A DNA stretch of 64,000 nt from Malus domestica (lineage: Eukaryota > Streptophyta > Magnoliopsida > Rosales > Rosaceae): NCBI RefSeq assembly GCF_042453785.1, contig NC_091665.1:23341501-23405500 (forward strand), in the 5' to 3' direction. The notes below the pieces were generated by a model. The model was not told the origin of the DNA. It did no database searches and saw nothing but the letters and a program-made list of their open reading frames with translations. Both the position numbers and the translations under genes were made by a program. This document shows positions 53,743-64,000 of the stretch, in pieces (the first letter of the stretch is position 1; every line of letters starts with the position of its first letter).

Positions 53743-55037
53743 TAAAATAAAGTTGCAAAATTCAGCCAAATTTAACTTTATTTAAAAAAAAAAAAAAAAG
53801 AGGTTTAAAATCCGAAAAATTGGTGTCGAAATTCTTATGTGAATTGTTGACCTAGTTGTCATACGTGCGTGGGTTGATGACCACGTGCAAGCTACTTGAC
53901 AAGGTTAAGTAGTACACGCCTACCTCATGCCCGGCATGCTTTATGTGTGAATACACGACTTGAGGCCATGTTTACTTGTTCAGAACGAAATTTAGAAAGG
54001 AATCGATGTAAACTTGAATAAGAACAAGATAGAATTAGAATGACCAAGAATAGTAGTTAGATATTTAAATCAAAGTTTTTATCGCCTGTCATGAGTTATA
54101 GTGAAAATGAAGTTGATTCCTCATTTTCCTTCGGAGTCTAATTATTGATTTGAAGTGAGCTGCACGTATTCTTTTAATCCTCTATTTTTTTTGGTCGGAC
54201 TCTTGAGTAGCGTAGCTGAGGAGGGGTAAATAAAATTTGGGACCTCATTGCTTGAATAGATGTTTTAAACTAACTAAGCTACAAACTCTTGCTAATGTTG
54301 ATAAACAAGGCTCTCAATAATTATCCCCTTTTCATGAAAATTAATATGCCTTAACTGAATCCCTAATGAGTTCATATTTATAGGTAGGTTCATGTTCATT
54401 CTAGAATATTTATACATTGAGCAAGGTTCATCATATTAATTCAGAATCCTAACATTTGGCTTTGCCAAATAAGGGGATATTGAGATGTTATGGAATTTTT
54501 GTAGAATGTGATGAGTAAAAAGTTTAAAGACAGTGCTCACACGTTAGTCGTAAATCTAAGTAAATTCTACAAATTTGCATTAATGATTCACACTCACTGA
54601 CTCTCACAAGAGAAAGATGGGAAATTGGATACATAATTAGAGGTGAAAGACAATACTACACCTAATAAACTAAGTTACAAGTCCCTCCCAGAAGTACTAT
54701 TATATTTACTAAATGTTTTTGGCGATATATTTACATTAAGAGGAGGAAGATTTCGGCTAAGCAACGTAACTGGTCAACCATAACAATTTATCATCAAAGT
54801 CGCCGTGATGCTGTCCACATAAGTTGAACTTAAAACATCACACTTATAATAAATAGAATTCTATTAGACCGTAGTATGGTGTGAAATACTTTCGAACTAG
54901 CAAGTAGTGAATTGTGCTAGTAGATAGAGTCTTCATCTTTACTCCACTGGGTTTCGGTTTCAAATCCTCTCCCTAGAATAGTATTGTCGTTTGTAGTTAA
55001 AGTTACTATTTTACCCTTTGTCATATTTCACGGATGC
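53743..55037. other. AT-rich intergenic DNA, possible SINE trace
   Basis: No gene is visible. At about 54902-54985 GTGCTAGTAGATAGAGT and GGTTTCAAATCC resemble the A and B boxes of tRNA-derived SINEs, but no poly(A) or target duplication was confirmed. 54180-54300 looks like part of another short repeat. Confidence 0.4.
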
Positions 55038-55047
55038 ACTAAATCAG

Positions 55048-56951
55048 GGAAAATTTTGATAACTAGCCATATTTTGCACCACAAAATGATCTTTAGTCTA
55101 CCTTTTATTATTCTTACAAATTTAACCAAAAACTCATGCAAAAGTACTAAATTACCCTCCTCATTTCTTCTTTTGTCTCTTCCCCCTCTCCCCCCAATCC
55201 ACCATACCCCACCCCAACCCAACTCACCCTAGCTTTTCTCCCAAATCCACCACCACCATTGCCACACCCACTACGACCGACACCGCCGCCGACATATCTT
55301 GCTCTGTTACTCAATTTGGAAATCAAATTAAAGTTTAATCTTTCTACACTTGCATTTTGATGGTTGGATGTTGTGTTCATTTTTAACTCTGTTACTCTTT
55401 TGTGGTAGAGTAAACTCTATGAATATCATTTTTCCTCTTCATGTTTGTCATTCTTCTCCGTTTTGTGAATACGCTGTTAGTTTTGTTGGTGATGATGACA
55501 ATTATGATGTTTCTTGCCACTGCTTCTATGGCTTTTGTTGGAATGGTTTACAAAAAATGAGAACTCAAAATATGCATAAATGCTTTAATGGAGGCAAATT
55601 AGAACAACTTATGATTCTTATTTGATCCGTATATTATATAAAATGATAAGATAAAAAATTGCAGATTTAGATGCATTTTTGAAAAATTTCTATCATACGA
55701 AGAGAGCGAGATGTGGTGACAGCGTCGGTCGTAGCGGGTGCGGCGATGGTGGTGATGGATTTGGAAGAAGGGATGGGATTAGGGGTGGGTTCGGTTTAAA
55801 TCGGTTCGGTTTTTTGCCAAAACCGAAACCAAACCGAAATTTCGGTTCGGTTCAAATTTTTTTCGGTTTTTTTCGGTTCGGTTTTTTTTCGGTTCGGTTT
55901 TTTCCGGTTCGGTTTCGGTTTTTTGTTTTTATTTTTTTTCAAAAAATGAAAAACATTGAAATTTTAAATTTTAACATATCCAACACAATCATAACATAAA
56001 CATTCTAACTAGAATCAAAGACAATGAAAATAAATATTTAAAGTTGAACTAAAATCATCAATCAAGTCTTTCAAAGTCCAAACTAACAACCTCACAACAC
56101 AAAAATCACACAAAAATCGTACAAATGACTTAGAAAAGTTAAATTGTATGATGTTGTTCAAAGATCAGTGTTGTTTGCTTGTAACTGCATGTTGACAACT
56201 TGATTAGTAAAGGTAATGCGCGGGTGGATTTATTTAGTGTGTGTTGGATTCTTTTCCATCACAAATTACCCAAGTAATCTACCCGAAATAAATGTTTATG
56301 GATTATGTTACATGTTATATGAGAGTAGATTTGGAAAAGAAAGCTGGCGCAAAAGTAGATAGTGCTATGGAGATGGATGTAGGTACTTCGGGAAGAGGTT
56401 TGGTTCCGGAACCTTATATGGGGGAGAAATAATAGGTTAGAGTTTAGAGTTTTTATAGGCCTTTTTTTAATATTTTGAGCTTAAAGTTTGGCAACACATT
56501 GGGTTAGCACATTTTAACTTACAAATTGGGTTTAGAAAATAATACCCAAAACAAATAATTAAATAAAAAAAATTAATTTAATTAATTCGGTTCGGTTCGG
56601 TTTGGTTCGGTTTCTAGATCACTAAAACCGAACCGAACCAAAAGAATTCGGTTCGGTTCGGTTTTTTCAATTCGGTTCGGTTTTTTCGTTCGGTTCGGTT
56701 TTTTCGATTTCGGTTCGGTTTGGTTTTCGGTTTTTTTCGGTTTTCGATTTTTTGAACCCACCCCTGGATGGGATGGGGTGGGGTGGGGTGGGGTGGACAC
56801 GTGGAGTCGATGAGGAAGGGGAAGAGACAAGGGAGAAGGGGGGGGCATTTTAGAATTTTCGCATGGATTTTTTGTTAAATTTGTAAACAATGCGAAGAGT
56901 AGGCTAAAAATCATTTCGTGCTACAAAATACGGTTATTTGTCAAAATTTCA
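55048..56951. mobile_element. MULE with TSD, split by a nested hAT element
   Basis: The left arm 55048 to about 55305 matches, in inverted sense, 56775-56951 joined to about 55690-55771 once the nested element is set aside. Examples: GGAAAATTTTGATAACTAGC versus TTGAAATTTTGACAAATAACC, and CCAAATCCACCACCACCATT versus CCAAATCCATCACCACCATC. ACTAAATCAG flanks both ends (55038-55047 and 56952-56961), a 9-10-bp duplication. The arms are about 255 bp. The core 55306-55690 has a 91-codon frame (55350-55625) of unknown origin and no transposase. Confidence 0.8.
55780..56766. mobile_element. Nested non-autonomous hAT-like element rich in TTCGG words
   Basis: The ends are TAGGGGTGGGTTCGG (55780) and, inverted, CAGGGGTGGGTTC (56766). 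GATGGGAT flanks both sides (55772-55779 and 56767-56774), the 8-bp duplication expected for hAT. Both inner flanks hold arrays of GGTTCGGTTTTTT in opposite sense (55795-55925 and 56588-56750). No transposase is seen in the 987 bp. The insertion sits in the right arm of the MULE at 55048-56951, so it is younger than that element. Confidence 0.85.
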
Positions 56952-57090
56952 ACTAAATCAGCACGCTGCCGTTTCATCCTTTCCTCAACCCTCCAGCCCG
57001 CCCTGACCGAGTCCATTAAACCCTACAAGTTCAACTTGTTGTATATCCGTTAAACCCTAAAAAACCATAGTGACTGACAGGAGTTCAACA

Positions 57091-60000
57091 ATGGCCGGCT
57101 CCGAAGCCACCCCTAAAGCTCAACGATCGAAGAACAAAAAGAGAAAGCAGAGGAGTCTCGGAGCATCCGAAAGACCTTCCAAAACGCAGCGTATTAATGT
57201 CTCAGAGAAGGAGAGTGAACCGCAAGAAATGATTGAAGTTGGCGCAGATGAAAAGCACGAGGCGAGAGAACCCAGTCACGAGCTCGAAGAAGGCGGTCCA
57301 TGGCGGAACCTGGAGTTGGTTTTGTCAATCCAGAACAAAGAAATTGATCTTGAGAAGTGAGTATGGTTATATTTTCTACCTTTTCGTTGTTTTTATTCGC
57401 TTTAATGTGTTTAGATTGCGAAAAAGTTCGAATTCAATCAATTGATAGTTTCGGAAGTGCAGAAATTTGATTACGTTGAGTTTGATGGATGTGATTTATG
57501 TTCCTACAAGTTTCTCAGCTGACAAAATGGAAAATTTGATTTTGATTTTAATGAGTGAAGTAAACTTAATTTAAAATTTTATGATCAAAGGTTGGTTCTT
57601 GGCTAAAATATTTCGATATTTGAGCGTTTTTGTTTATTTATTTTACGAGTAGGTACCAAGATAAATGAAATGTAAAGTCGATGAAGCTTTGTCTTAGAAG
57701 GGGAATCAAGGAACTTATAATCCCATTTGAACCAAATTGGTTGAATTAGACTTAATCCATCTGATTTCCTTCTGCAATTGAGAGTAGAAACCAAGATTCA
57801 AGTTTCATGTTGTCTTCGTTTCCTCATTAAGTGATCAAAAGGAGGGTTTAGATTTAATTCTGATGAATGTACTTTCTAATCTGAACGAAGATTTAATTCT
57901 GATAACTGAGGAATGAAAATGCAGGAAGGTGGAACTAGCTTATGGTTTTGTGATATCTAGAGTGAAAGAAGAAGGCGGCAAGAGTAACCAGGATACTCAA
58001 GCAGTCAGTATGTCACGTTTAATAATTTTTGTCAATGATTGGATCCAGTCATTGTTGATTTCTTCAGGAAAGAAAATTCAGAGTGGTGGAGAGAAGCATC
58101 AAGCCGAAGTTATTGACACATATTTGGATGTTAGATGCTGGGAAATTTTCAAATTCTGTTTGGAGGAGTCTTTGAAAGTGAATGTTTCTCTAAATTTCTC
58201 ACGGAACCTTTTACGTTCTATTGATTTGATCGCAAGAAATGCACTGTCCTTATTGAACAAAACATCTTCACGCCCAACTTTGTTTTCCAGCAGTGAAGGG
58301 TTACAATTGTACAATACTGTGCTTGATTGCATAGCTTTGGTGTTTTCATCCCATGGAGGCTTATCAAATGAAAATTTAGATCTGTGGGTTTCAACTGTAG
58401 GTGCAGTGCTTGATCTAGTCCACAAATTTTACAGTGAAAATCTTGCCTATGGCAACGGAGGTCACTTTGTTTTCCGATTTGTGAGCTTGGTGTTTGAGCC
58501 ATTTGCCAAGTTTTTGAGGGCCCACCCAGCTCGGAAGAAGGGATTTCGTGATTTTATCGATAAACTCCTTGAGCCTCTGTTGCATCTCTTGGGTCTCTTG
58601 CATCTTCAGATTGAGGGAATTAATCCTGATTGGACAAGAAACTTATTGAAGCTAGTTGAAGAAGTATTATCTCATGGGCTATATCACCCAATCCACATTG
58701 ATGGATTTTTGAGCTTGTGCAGTAGTGAAAAATATGCCACATCCAATTCTGGGAAGTCAAAGGACTCCAAAACAACGCTCAAGAGTTATCACAGACATTT
58801 ATTTGATAAACTGGAAAGAATTTTAGCTGGAAAGAATGCTTTGGCAGTGGAAAGCATAGGAGAACTATTTCGCTTGCTCATCGATCAAGTTAAAAAGCTA
58901 AAAAGGGCTTCAGTGCTGACTGAAAATACCAAAATGATGGGGAAGACTGAAGGTTCAACTAGTACTACACTAGCTGAAAAGAATTACTGCTCAACTAGCT
59001 TCAATGCGGAAACACGAAAGTCACTTCTTGATTTTTTTGTACTGATTATGGAGCCTCTTCTGCTTGAGATTAACGGCTATCTTGAAGCTAAGCTGGAAAT
59101 GGGACCTGTATTGTTGGATGTTCATTGCACACTTAAATCTGTTAATAATTTAGTTTTTGGCTTTATGCATGAAAAGGTTTATGTGAGAACGGAGGATACA
59201 TCTGCTGGAGCTTGCCTTAATTTCTTGAAGAAGGTTTATAATATGATTATATCATTGTCCTCCAATTTAATTCAGTCATCGAAATCTGATGTAGTTAACG
59301 GGACACACGTGGATGCTCTAACTTTAATAGCCAATGAGGTGCTTTCTGCTGTGGGGTATCTATTGGAAATTGAATATGAGGTTATAGAGAATGATTTGGT
59401 AAGCTTGTGGCTTCTGATGCTATCTCACTTAGCCATTGGGCTTTCACTGATGGATGTTCCGGATCGGTGCTCATTATCTTTCAAGATAAACGATATTGGA
59501 TGCCAATTAATTGTTCTCTATAGTCAACTTCGCCAGGTTAGTAGAATGCTCTTTGATTAAGCATTGGCTGCTTTTTAACTTCTGCATGCATATACATATA
59601 CCTGATTATATATGTATTGCCGTTTCCGAAATCAACTATTTTACCAGTTCCACTCACGAATTTTAGGGGGCGGGTCGTGAATTGTCAATTTGTCCCAGAT
59701 CATTTCTAGAACTGAGAGTCTGTTTTGTTCCCTTGAGGTTTTCTGTTGTTTAACCCCATCGTTCTACTATTGTACTGCAGGTGAATAATACTATTTTTGC
59801 ATTGTGTAAAGCAATAAGGCTTCTAAGTTCACATAATGGTGATGGTGAACGAAACTATACTAGATTTGTGATTTCTTTACATGGTGAAGCTTATGCAAAA
59901 TCAGTGGAAATGTTATTATGCTCGCAAGAGTTTAAGATTGCAATCCAACAAGCTATAAATTCCATACCAGAAGGCCAAGCAAGTGGGTGTATTGGGCAGT

Positions 60001-63000
60001 TAACTGTCGATATATCAGAAACTCTAGAGTGGATGAAAATTAGTTGTTCAAAATCTGATGAAAAGGAAGTTGACAAATGGGATGTGCAAAGTAGCTCGCA
60101 TGGTTTTAATCTGGAAGCTGAGCTTTTGGGGAGAGGGTTGTCTGAAATGTATGCACTAGTGCTAGACTCACTATTTGCCACACCTGGAAACTGTAATCTC
60201 CTTGGAGTTTCTATAAAGGACCTTATAGCAGTACTTTTTCCTTGCATGGGCCGTCTGGTTTCACAAAAGCCAGATTCTTTAAACAAGTTCCTTTTTTCTG
60301 TCACAGGAAAAGGTTTTGATAATGAGACAGCTGAGAACAAAACTAATTTGCTGATATTTGGATTGTCCACTCATTGGGTTTTTGTGTTCTTCTTTCGATT
60401 GTATATGTCCTGCCAAAGCTTATATAGGTCAGCAACGAGCCTTATGCCTCCAGATTTATCAAGAAAGATGTCAGCAGCAATGGGAGATTCATTCACATCA
60501 TACTCTGGTAATGATTGGATGGAGATGACTGACTGGACCAGTGGGGGATATTTTTCTTGGATCAAGCAACCTTCAGCTCCTCTTCTTGTTGTTATTCAAT
60601 CCATTTCAAACATCTATTGTAAGAACTGTGCGACAGATTCTTGGTCTTTGACTTATGTAATGCATGCTATGGCTTTTAGAAGGCTTGTTGATTTGAATAG
60701 GCATATAAAGTCTTCTGAATATGTGATGCAACATAACAAAAATCTGGTGCAAGTCAGGTTGTCTGAAGATGCTGGCTTGTCAAGGTGTCGTAAAAGAATC
60801 AAAAAGTTGGAAAGGCACATCTCTGCCTTGAAGGAAGAGGCGGCAGGTCTTGCTGGTTTTCTGATGGAGCACCTATCATTAGTGTCTGAAGATCAACGGC
60901 CAATCTTCACTTCTGATGATACAAGTTGTACTAAAATGGTTGCCCATGAAACTGATGAATGGGATTTCAGTGTTTCTGCTTTGAACAAGAAGTCACTGCC
61001 AACTGCAATTTGGTGGATTCTTTGCCACAATATTGATACCTGGTGCACTCATGCGACTAAAAAGAATTTGAAGACATTCCTTTCTCTTTTAATCCAAACT
61101 TCCCTTCCCTGTGTAAGAAGCAGCTTTGGGGTGGTTAGAGAGCACAATAACCATGTAGCTGACAGGATGAAGAAAGTAACCTTGCATCAAATCTCATCAC
61201 ATTGCTTCATTGACTCCATTCTGTATGAGCAAAGAGTAAGCTTCTATCAAACATCACATGGTGCTTCATTGACTCCATTTTGTGTTAATTCTTGTTTGTT
61301 ACACTTTTTTATTCTCTTATTGGGACATACACTATTCTGTGCCTTTATATAAACACTTTTCTACCCAGGTATTTATTCTATCGCCTCTATTAGTTTGTCT
61401 GCAGGCATTTTGCATCAAGTTTTTGCCGTGCATTGGAGAAATCGACAGTACAATTCATCAGTGACTTTTCATCTGGCGATATTGATTTCAAATCATCACC
61501 AAATTGGCCGAAAGTTTTAAATGACCTGGAGAACTCATCAGTGGTTGTTTCCTCTAATAAACATAACATATTTGACCGTTCCTCTGTAGCAAATCCGGTC
61601 ACTCGTGCTTCTGATAAGCTGCTTACAGGAAGTTGCAAGGAACAAAATGCCCTACCATTGACCATCATGAAATTTACAACTTGCCAGAGTTTACTTAATC
61701 TTTTGTGCCATATGCCAAAAGGTCATTTGAGTTCAAGATCAATTTCACTTTATGTGACTTCTATTCTCAACCTTGAAAGGTACAAACATTATCCCATCAT
61801 CATTTTTTATGGTGTGATGCGGCACCAATGGTCCCCCATAATAGCTCTTGTTGCTTTTTTTCAATAAAAAATAAAATATAAAAATCTTCTGGTGAGCAAT
61901 TATTTCACAAATTTGTATACTCGTTAAGACAGAAATATCCACTAAATTGAGTTAAGTTTTAAGATGGAAACCTATCACAGATAGTATGATATGGTGGTTA
62001 TTCATTTTTCCTTGCAGATAATACAATTGAATACATGTAATAAAAAGTAAAAGAGGCTAAAATGTTTTTTGTTGTAAAACTGTTTCAGAAAGCGTTTTGC
62101 GCAGAACTGCTTGTTACTGACAAACTCTATCAACTTCTGAGCTTTCTTTCTTTAGTCTCATGTGCACCTTTTTTCCCAGCAGCCTAAAGAATTCATTTCT
62201 CATGGAAAACATTTATGTGCTTAACAATTGAAGCTCTCTGATAAGTGTAGTCTTTGTAGTTCAATGAAGATTTTTGTTAATATTATCTGTTCTGTGTTTT
62301 TCAGGCTTCTTGTTGGTGGCTTATTAGATTGTCAGAATGCATTGAACTCACATCATTATCACGAGCTCTTCAGATTGTTTGTGTCTTGCCGGAAGGCCTT
62401 AAAATGCGTAATTCTGGCTTGTGAAGAGAAGATGGCAGCTTGTCAAACCTCACATGCTTCAGTGTTACTTGAGGATGCATTTCCTGTGTCATGGCTTTAC
62501 AAGTCAGTTTATGCGGTTCTTGGGATTCAAGAGTCATTTTCAAAAGATAATCAACTCCCATTTAATGACATGATCTTGTCGCTGATGGATCACACATTTT
62601 ATGTGTTTCTGACATCAAGTAAGTATCAACTTAATCATGTCGATCATCGTCCTAAAGCTGCCAAACTGAATGCTGAAATTGTCCATGAACATAGTAATTC
62701 AAGTGAATCTGATCAGTGCTTGGATCCTTCCAACTCTATTGATGCTAGGAAAAGTGTAGCCATTATTGCTAAGAGTTTGACGGAACAGATGCAAAGCTTA
62801 CTATTGACTTTGAAGAATGGCCCTTATAACAGAAAAGTGGGGATTGATGTTGATGCTCTGAATTTGAACAAGTTTTCATCCTTAGTTTCTTGCTTTAGTG
62901 GGTATTTATGGGGCCTAGTATGTGTTGTGAACCATACAAATGTGAGAAATAGTGATCATGAAGCAAACTCATCAAGGCGGAAACTTGAATCCATCACCGA

Positions 63001-64000
63001 ACTCAACCTCTGTATAAATGTTTTTGCAGAGTTTTCTAGTCTTCTCTTACAAATGTTGCTTTTCGACGATAAACAACAGTCCAGAACTTTATGTGATGCT
63101 CAAAATATTCAAAAGACAAAGGTAGAGTCCAGTGCAGAGGATTTTATACCACAAGGCACTGGTGTTGAGACTAATATTGCTTGTGGTGGACTGCATAATG
63201 AATCTGGAGTTGCAATGACCTGCTCAGCATCACCTGACATCCATGATGACTCAGGATCTGGTAGTGTCCGTAGAAGAAAGTTGCACTTGAAAGGTGCTGT
63301 TTTGGCTGCCAGTGCACTGAGTGATGTTGATTCATTTGAATTGCAATCTTTAAATAAGCCTTTGTTGAGACGCCTGCTAAAAGGTGATTACCCAGACGCA
63401 GCATTTTTGCTCAGGCAGTTGTTTATTGCATCTTCAGCTATTTTGAGGTTGAGTTTGCATATGAATAGTGCTCCCCTGTCCTCAAGCTTGGTGCATACTT
63501 TTACTGGCATCACACAAGTCCTGTTATTGGAATCAGTGGACATGAATCATGTGCCACACTTTTTTTATTTTGTGTGTTTAGACGGTGTTCTGAAGTATCT
63601 GGAAGAATTGGCCAAGCATTTTCCTCTGACTAATCCTACGCTATCCAGAAATTTGTATGACAAGATGATTCGGCTACAGTTAAGGGCTTTGGGGAAATGC
63701 ATAACTTTACAGGGAAAAAGAGCCACCCTAGTATCTCATGAGACAGAGTCAAGCACCAAAATGCTCCATTCTCCTATGGGATTTTCTGAGGCATCTCTGT
63801 CTGGCTGGCCATACTTATTAGATGAACTTAAAGCTAGGTTGAGGTCATCGTTCACAGTGTTCATAGAGAGACCATCAGAGTTGCATCTTTTATCAGCTTT
63901 ACAAGCTATAGAGAGAGCACTAGTTGGTGTGCGGGAAGGGTGCACCATGAGTTATGACATACATACTGGAAGTGCAGATGGGGGAAAGGTTTCTTCAGTT
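57091..64000 (+). CDS. URB2: Urb2/Npa2-family nucleolar ribosome-biogenesis protein, 5' part
   Basis: Exons 57091-57356, 57925-59536, 59781-61235, 61394-61779 and 62305 to beyond 64000 join in one open frame with GT-AG introns. About 1,800 residues are expected for the family and roughly 1,800 nt more should follow. The N-terminus MAGSEATPKAQRSKNKKRKQ has a nuclear-localisation-type basic cluster. The body is alpha-helical and Leu-rich (LRSIDLIARNALSLLNK, FEPFAKFLRAHPARKKGF, KLLEPLLHLLGLLHLQ, HFASSFCRALEKS), with no enzyme motif. Yeast Urb2 works with Urb1 in early 60S (27S pre-rRNA) processing in the nucleolus; the plant role is inferred. The exon 3/4 junction was chosen as 61235|61394 (acceptor TATTAG) because the nearer GCAG acceptor breaks the frame. 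The 5' leader around 56960-57090 is short and lacks a clear TATA. Assignment rests on overall resemblance to At4g30150-type proteins as remembered. Confidence 0.78.

Noticed and set aside
54902-54985. tRNA gene
   Set aside because: Only box-like similarity to A and B promoter elements; no cloverleaf could be drawn and no anticodon arm is evident, so at most a SINE trace.
58099-58603. Minus-strand frames opposite the Urb2-like exon
   Set aside because: Shadows of the long plus-strand exon with good family resemblance.
61369-61404. Alternative exon 4 starts in the Urb2-like gene after CCCAG (61369) or GCAG (61405)
   Set aside because: The first runs into a stop in the required frame and the second breaks the frame with exon 3; the TATTAG acceptor before 61394 keeps it.

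Overview
The window is nuclear DNA of a flowering plant. It has GT-AG spliced genes, LTR retrotransposons primed from plant tRNA-type sites, CACTA, Mutator and hAT DNA transposons, and closest protein resemblances to eudicot families. The repeat types, including the short foldback near 52.9 kb, remind me of Rosaceae (apple/pear), but that placement is inference only. Four host genes are supported: a type III polyketide synthase of the LAP5/PKSB group (22290-23805, +), an ERD2-like K/HDEL-receptor-family membrane protein (30021-32288, -), a cytosolic alkaline/neutral invertase (33773-36956, -), and the 5' part of an Urb2/Npa2-type nucleolar ribosome biogenesis gene (57091 to the right edge, +).

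Layout. 1-4641: 5' part of a Ty3 element of Athila/Tat type on the minus strand (LTR, primer site, gag, protease, start of RT), carrying stop codons. 4642-8550: 5'-truncated CACTA element with a dead TNP2 transposase. 8743-19558: a CACTA element with both ends present and a 3-bp AAG target duplication; on the minus strand it holds a decayed TNP2 gene, a decayed Transposase_24 (PF03004-like) gene and two small related exon-pair modules, between clusters of subterminal repeats. 19559-22289: gene-poor DNA with a 0.2-kb direct duplication and a foldback element in the LAP5 upstream region. 24128-29058: Ty1/copia element with LTRs and TSD, coding region broken. 30021-38180: the ERD2-like and invertase genes. 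38358-39448: a Pack-MULE with a perfect 9-bp TSD carrying a glycosyltransferase fragment. 41171-51362: a young non-autonomous LTR retrotransposon. 52.8-57.0 kb: a cluster of TIR elements, including a MULE interrupted by a hAT element. 57091-64000: the Urb2-like gene.

The most unusual item is the 41171-51362 retroelement. Its two 911-bp LTRs differ at only about three positions by eye and it has a perfect GAGTT duplication. It keeps an intact gag but no protease, reverse transcriptase or integrase. Instead it carries a 641-codon open frame that joins three host-like segments in one reading frame: a JmjN region like REF6 histone demethylases, a Ser/Pro-rich stretch like a formin FH1 region, and a nearly complete intronless PLAC8/cell-number-regulator protein. 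A second intact frame for a coiled-coil protein lies antisense downstream. The LTRs, and the DNA just inside the 3' LTR, hold arrays of a roughly 30-bp inverted repeat whose arms change together. This resembles the logic of maize Bs1 (a gag-bearing, gene-transducing, non-autonomous element) with different cargo.

Among host genes, LAP5 and the invertase are near each other here; their best Arabidopsis counterparts, as I remember them, are At4g34850 and At4g34860, which are neighbours. This suggests an old conserved block loosened by insertions. All coordinates come from reading the sequence; splice sites were chosen by GT-AG signals and frame continuity and have no transcript support.
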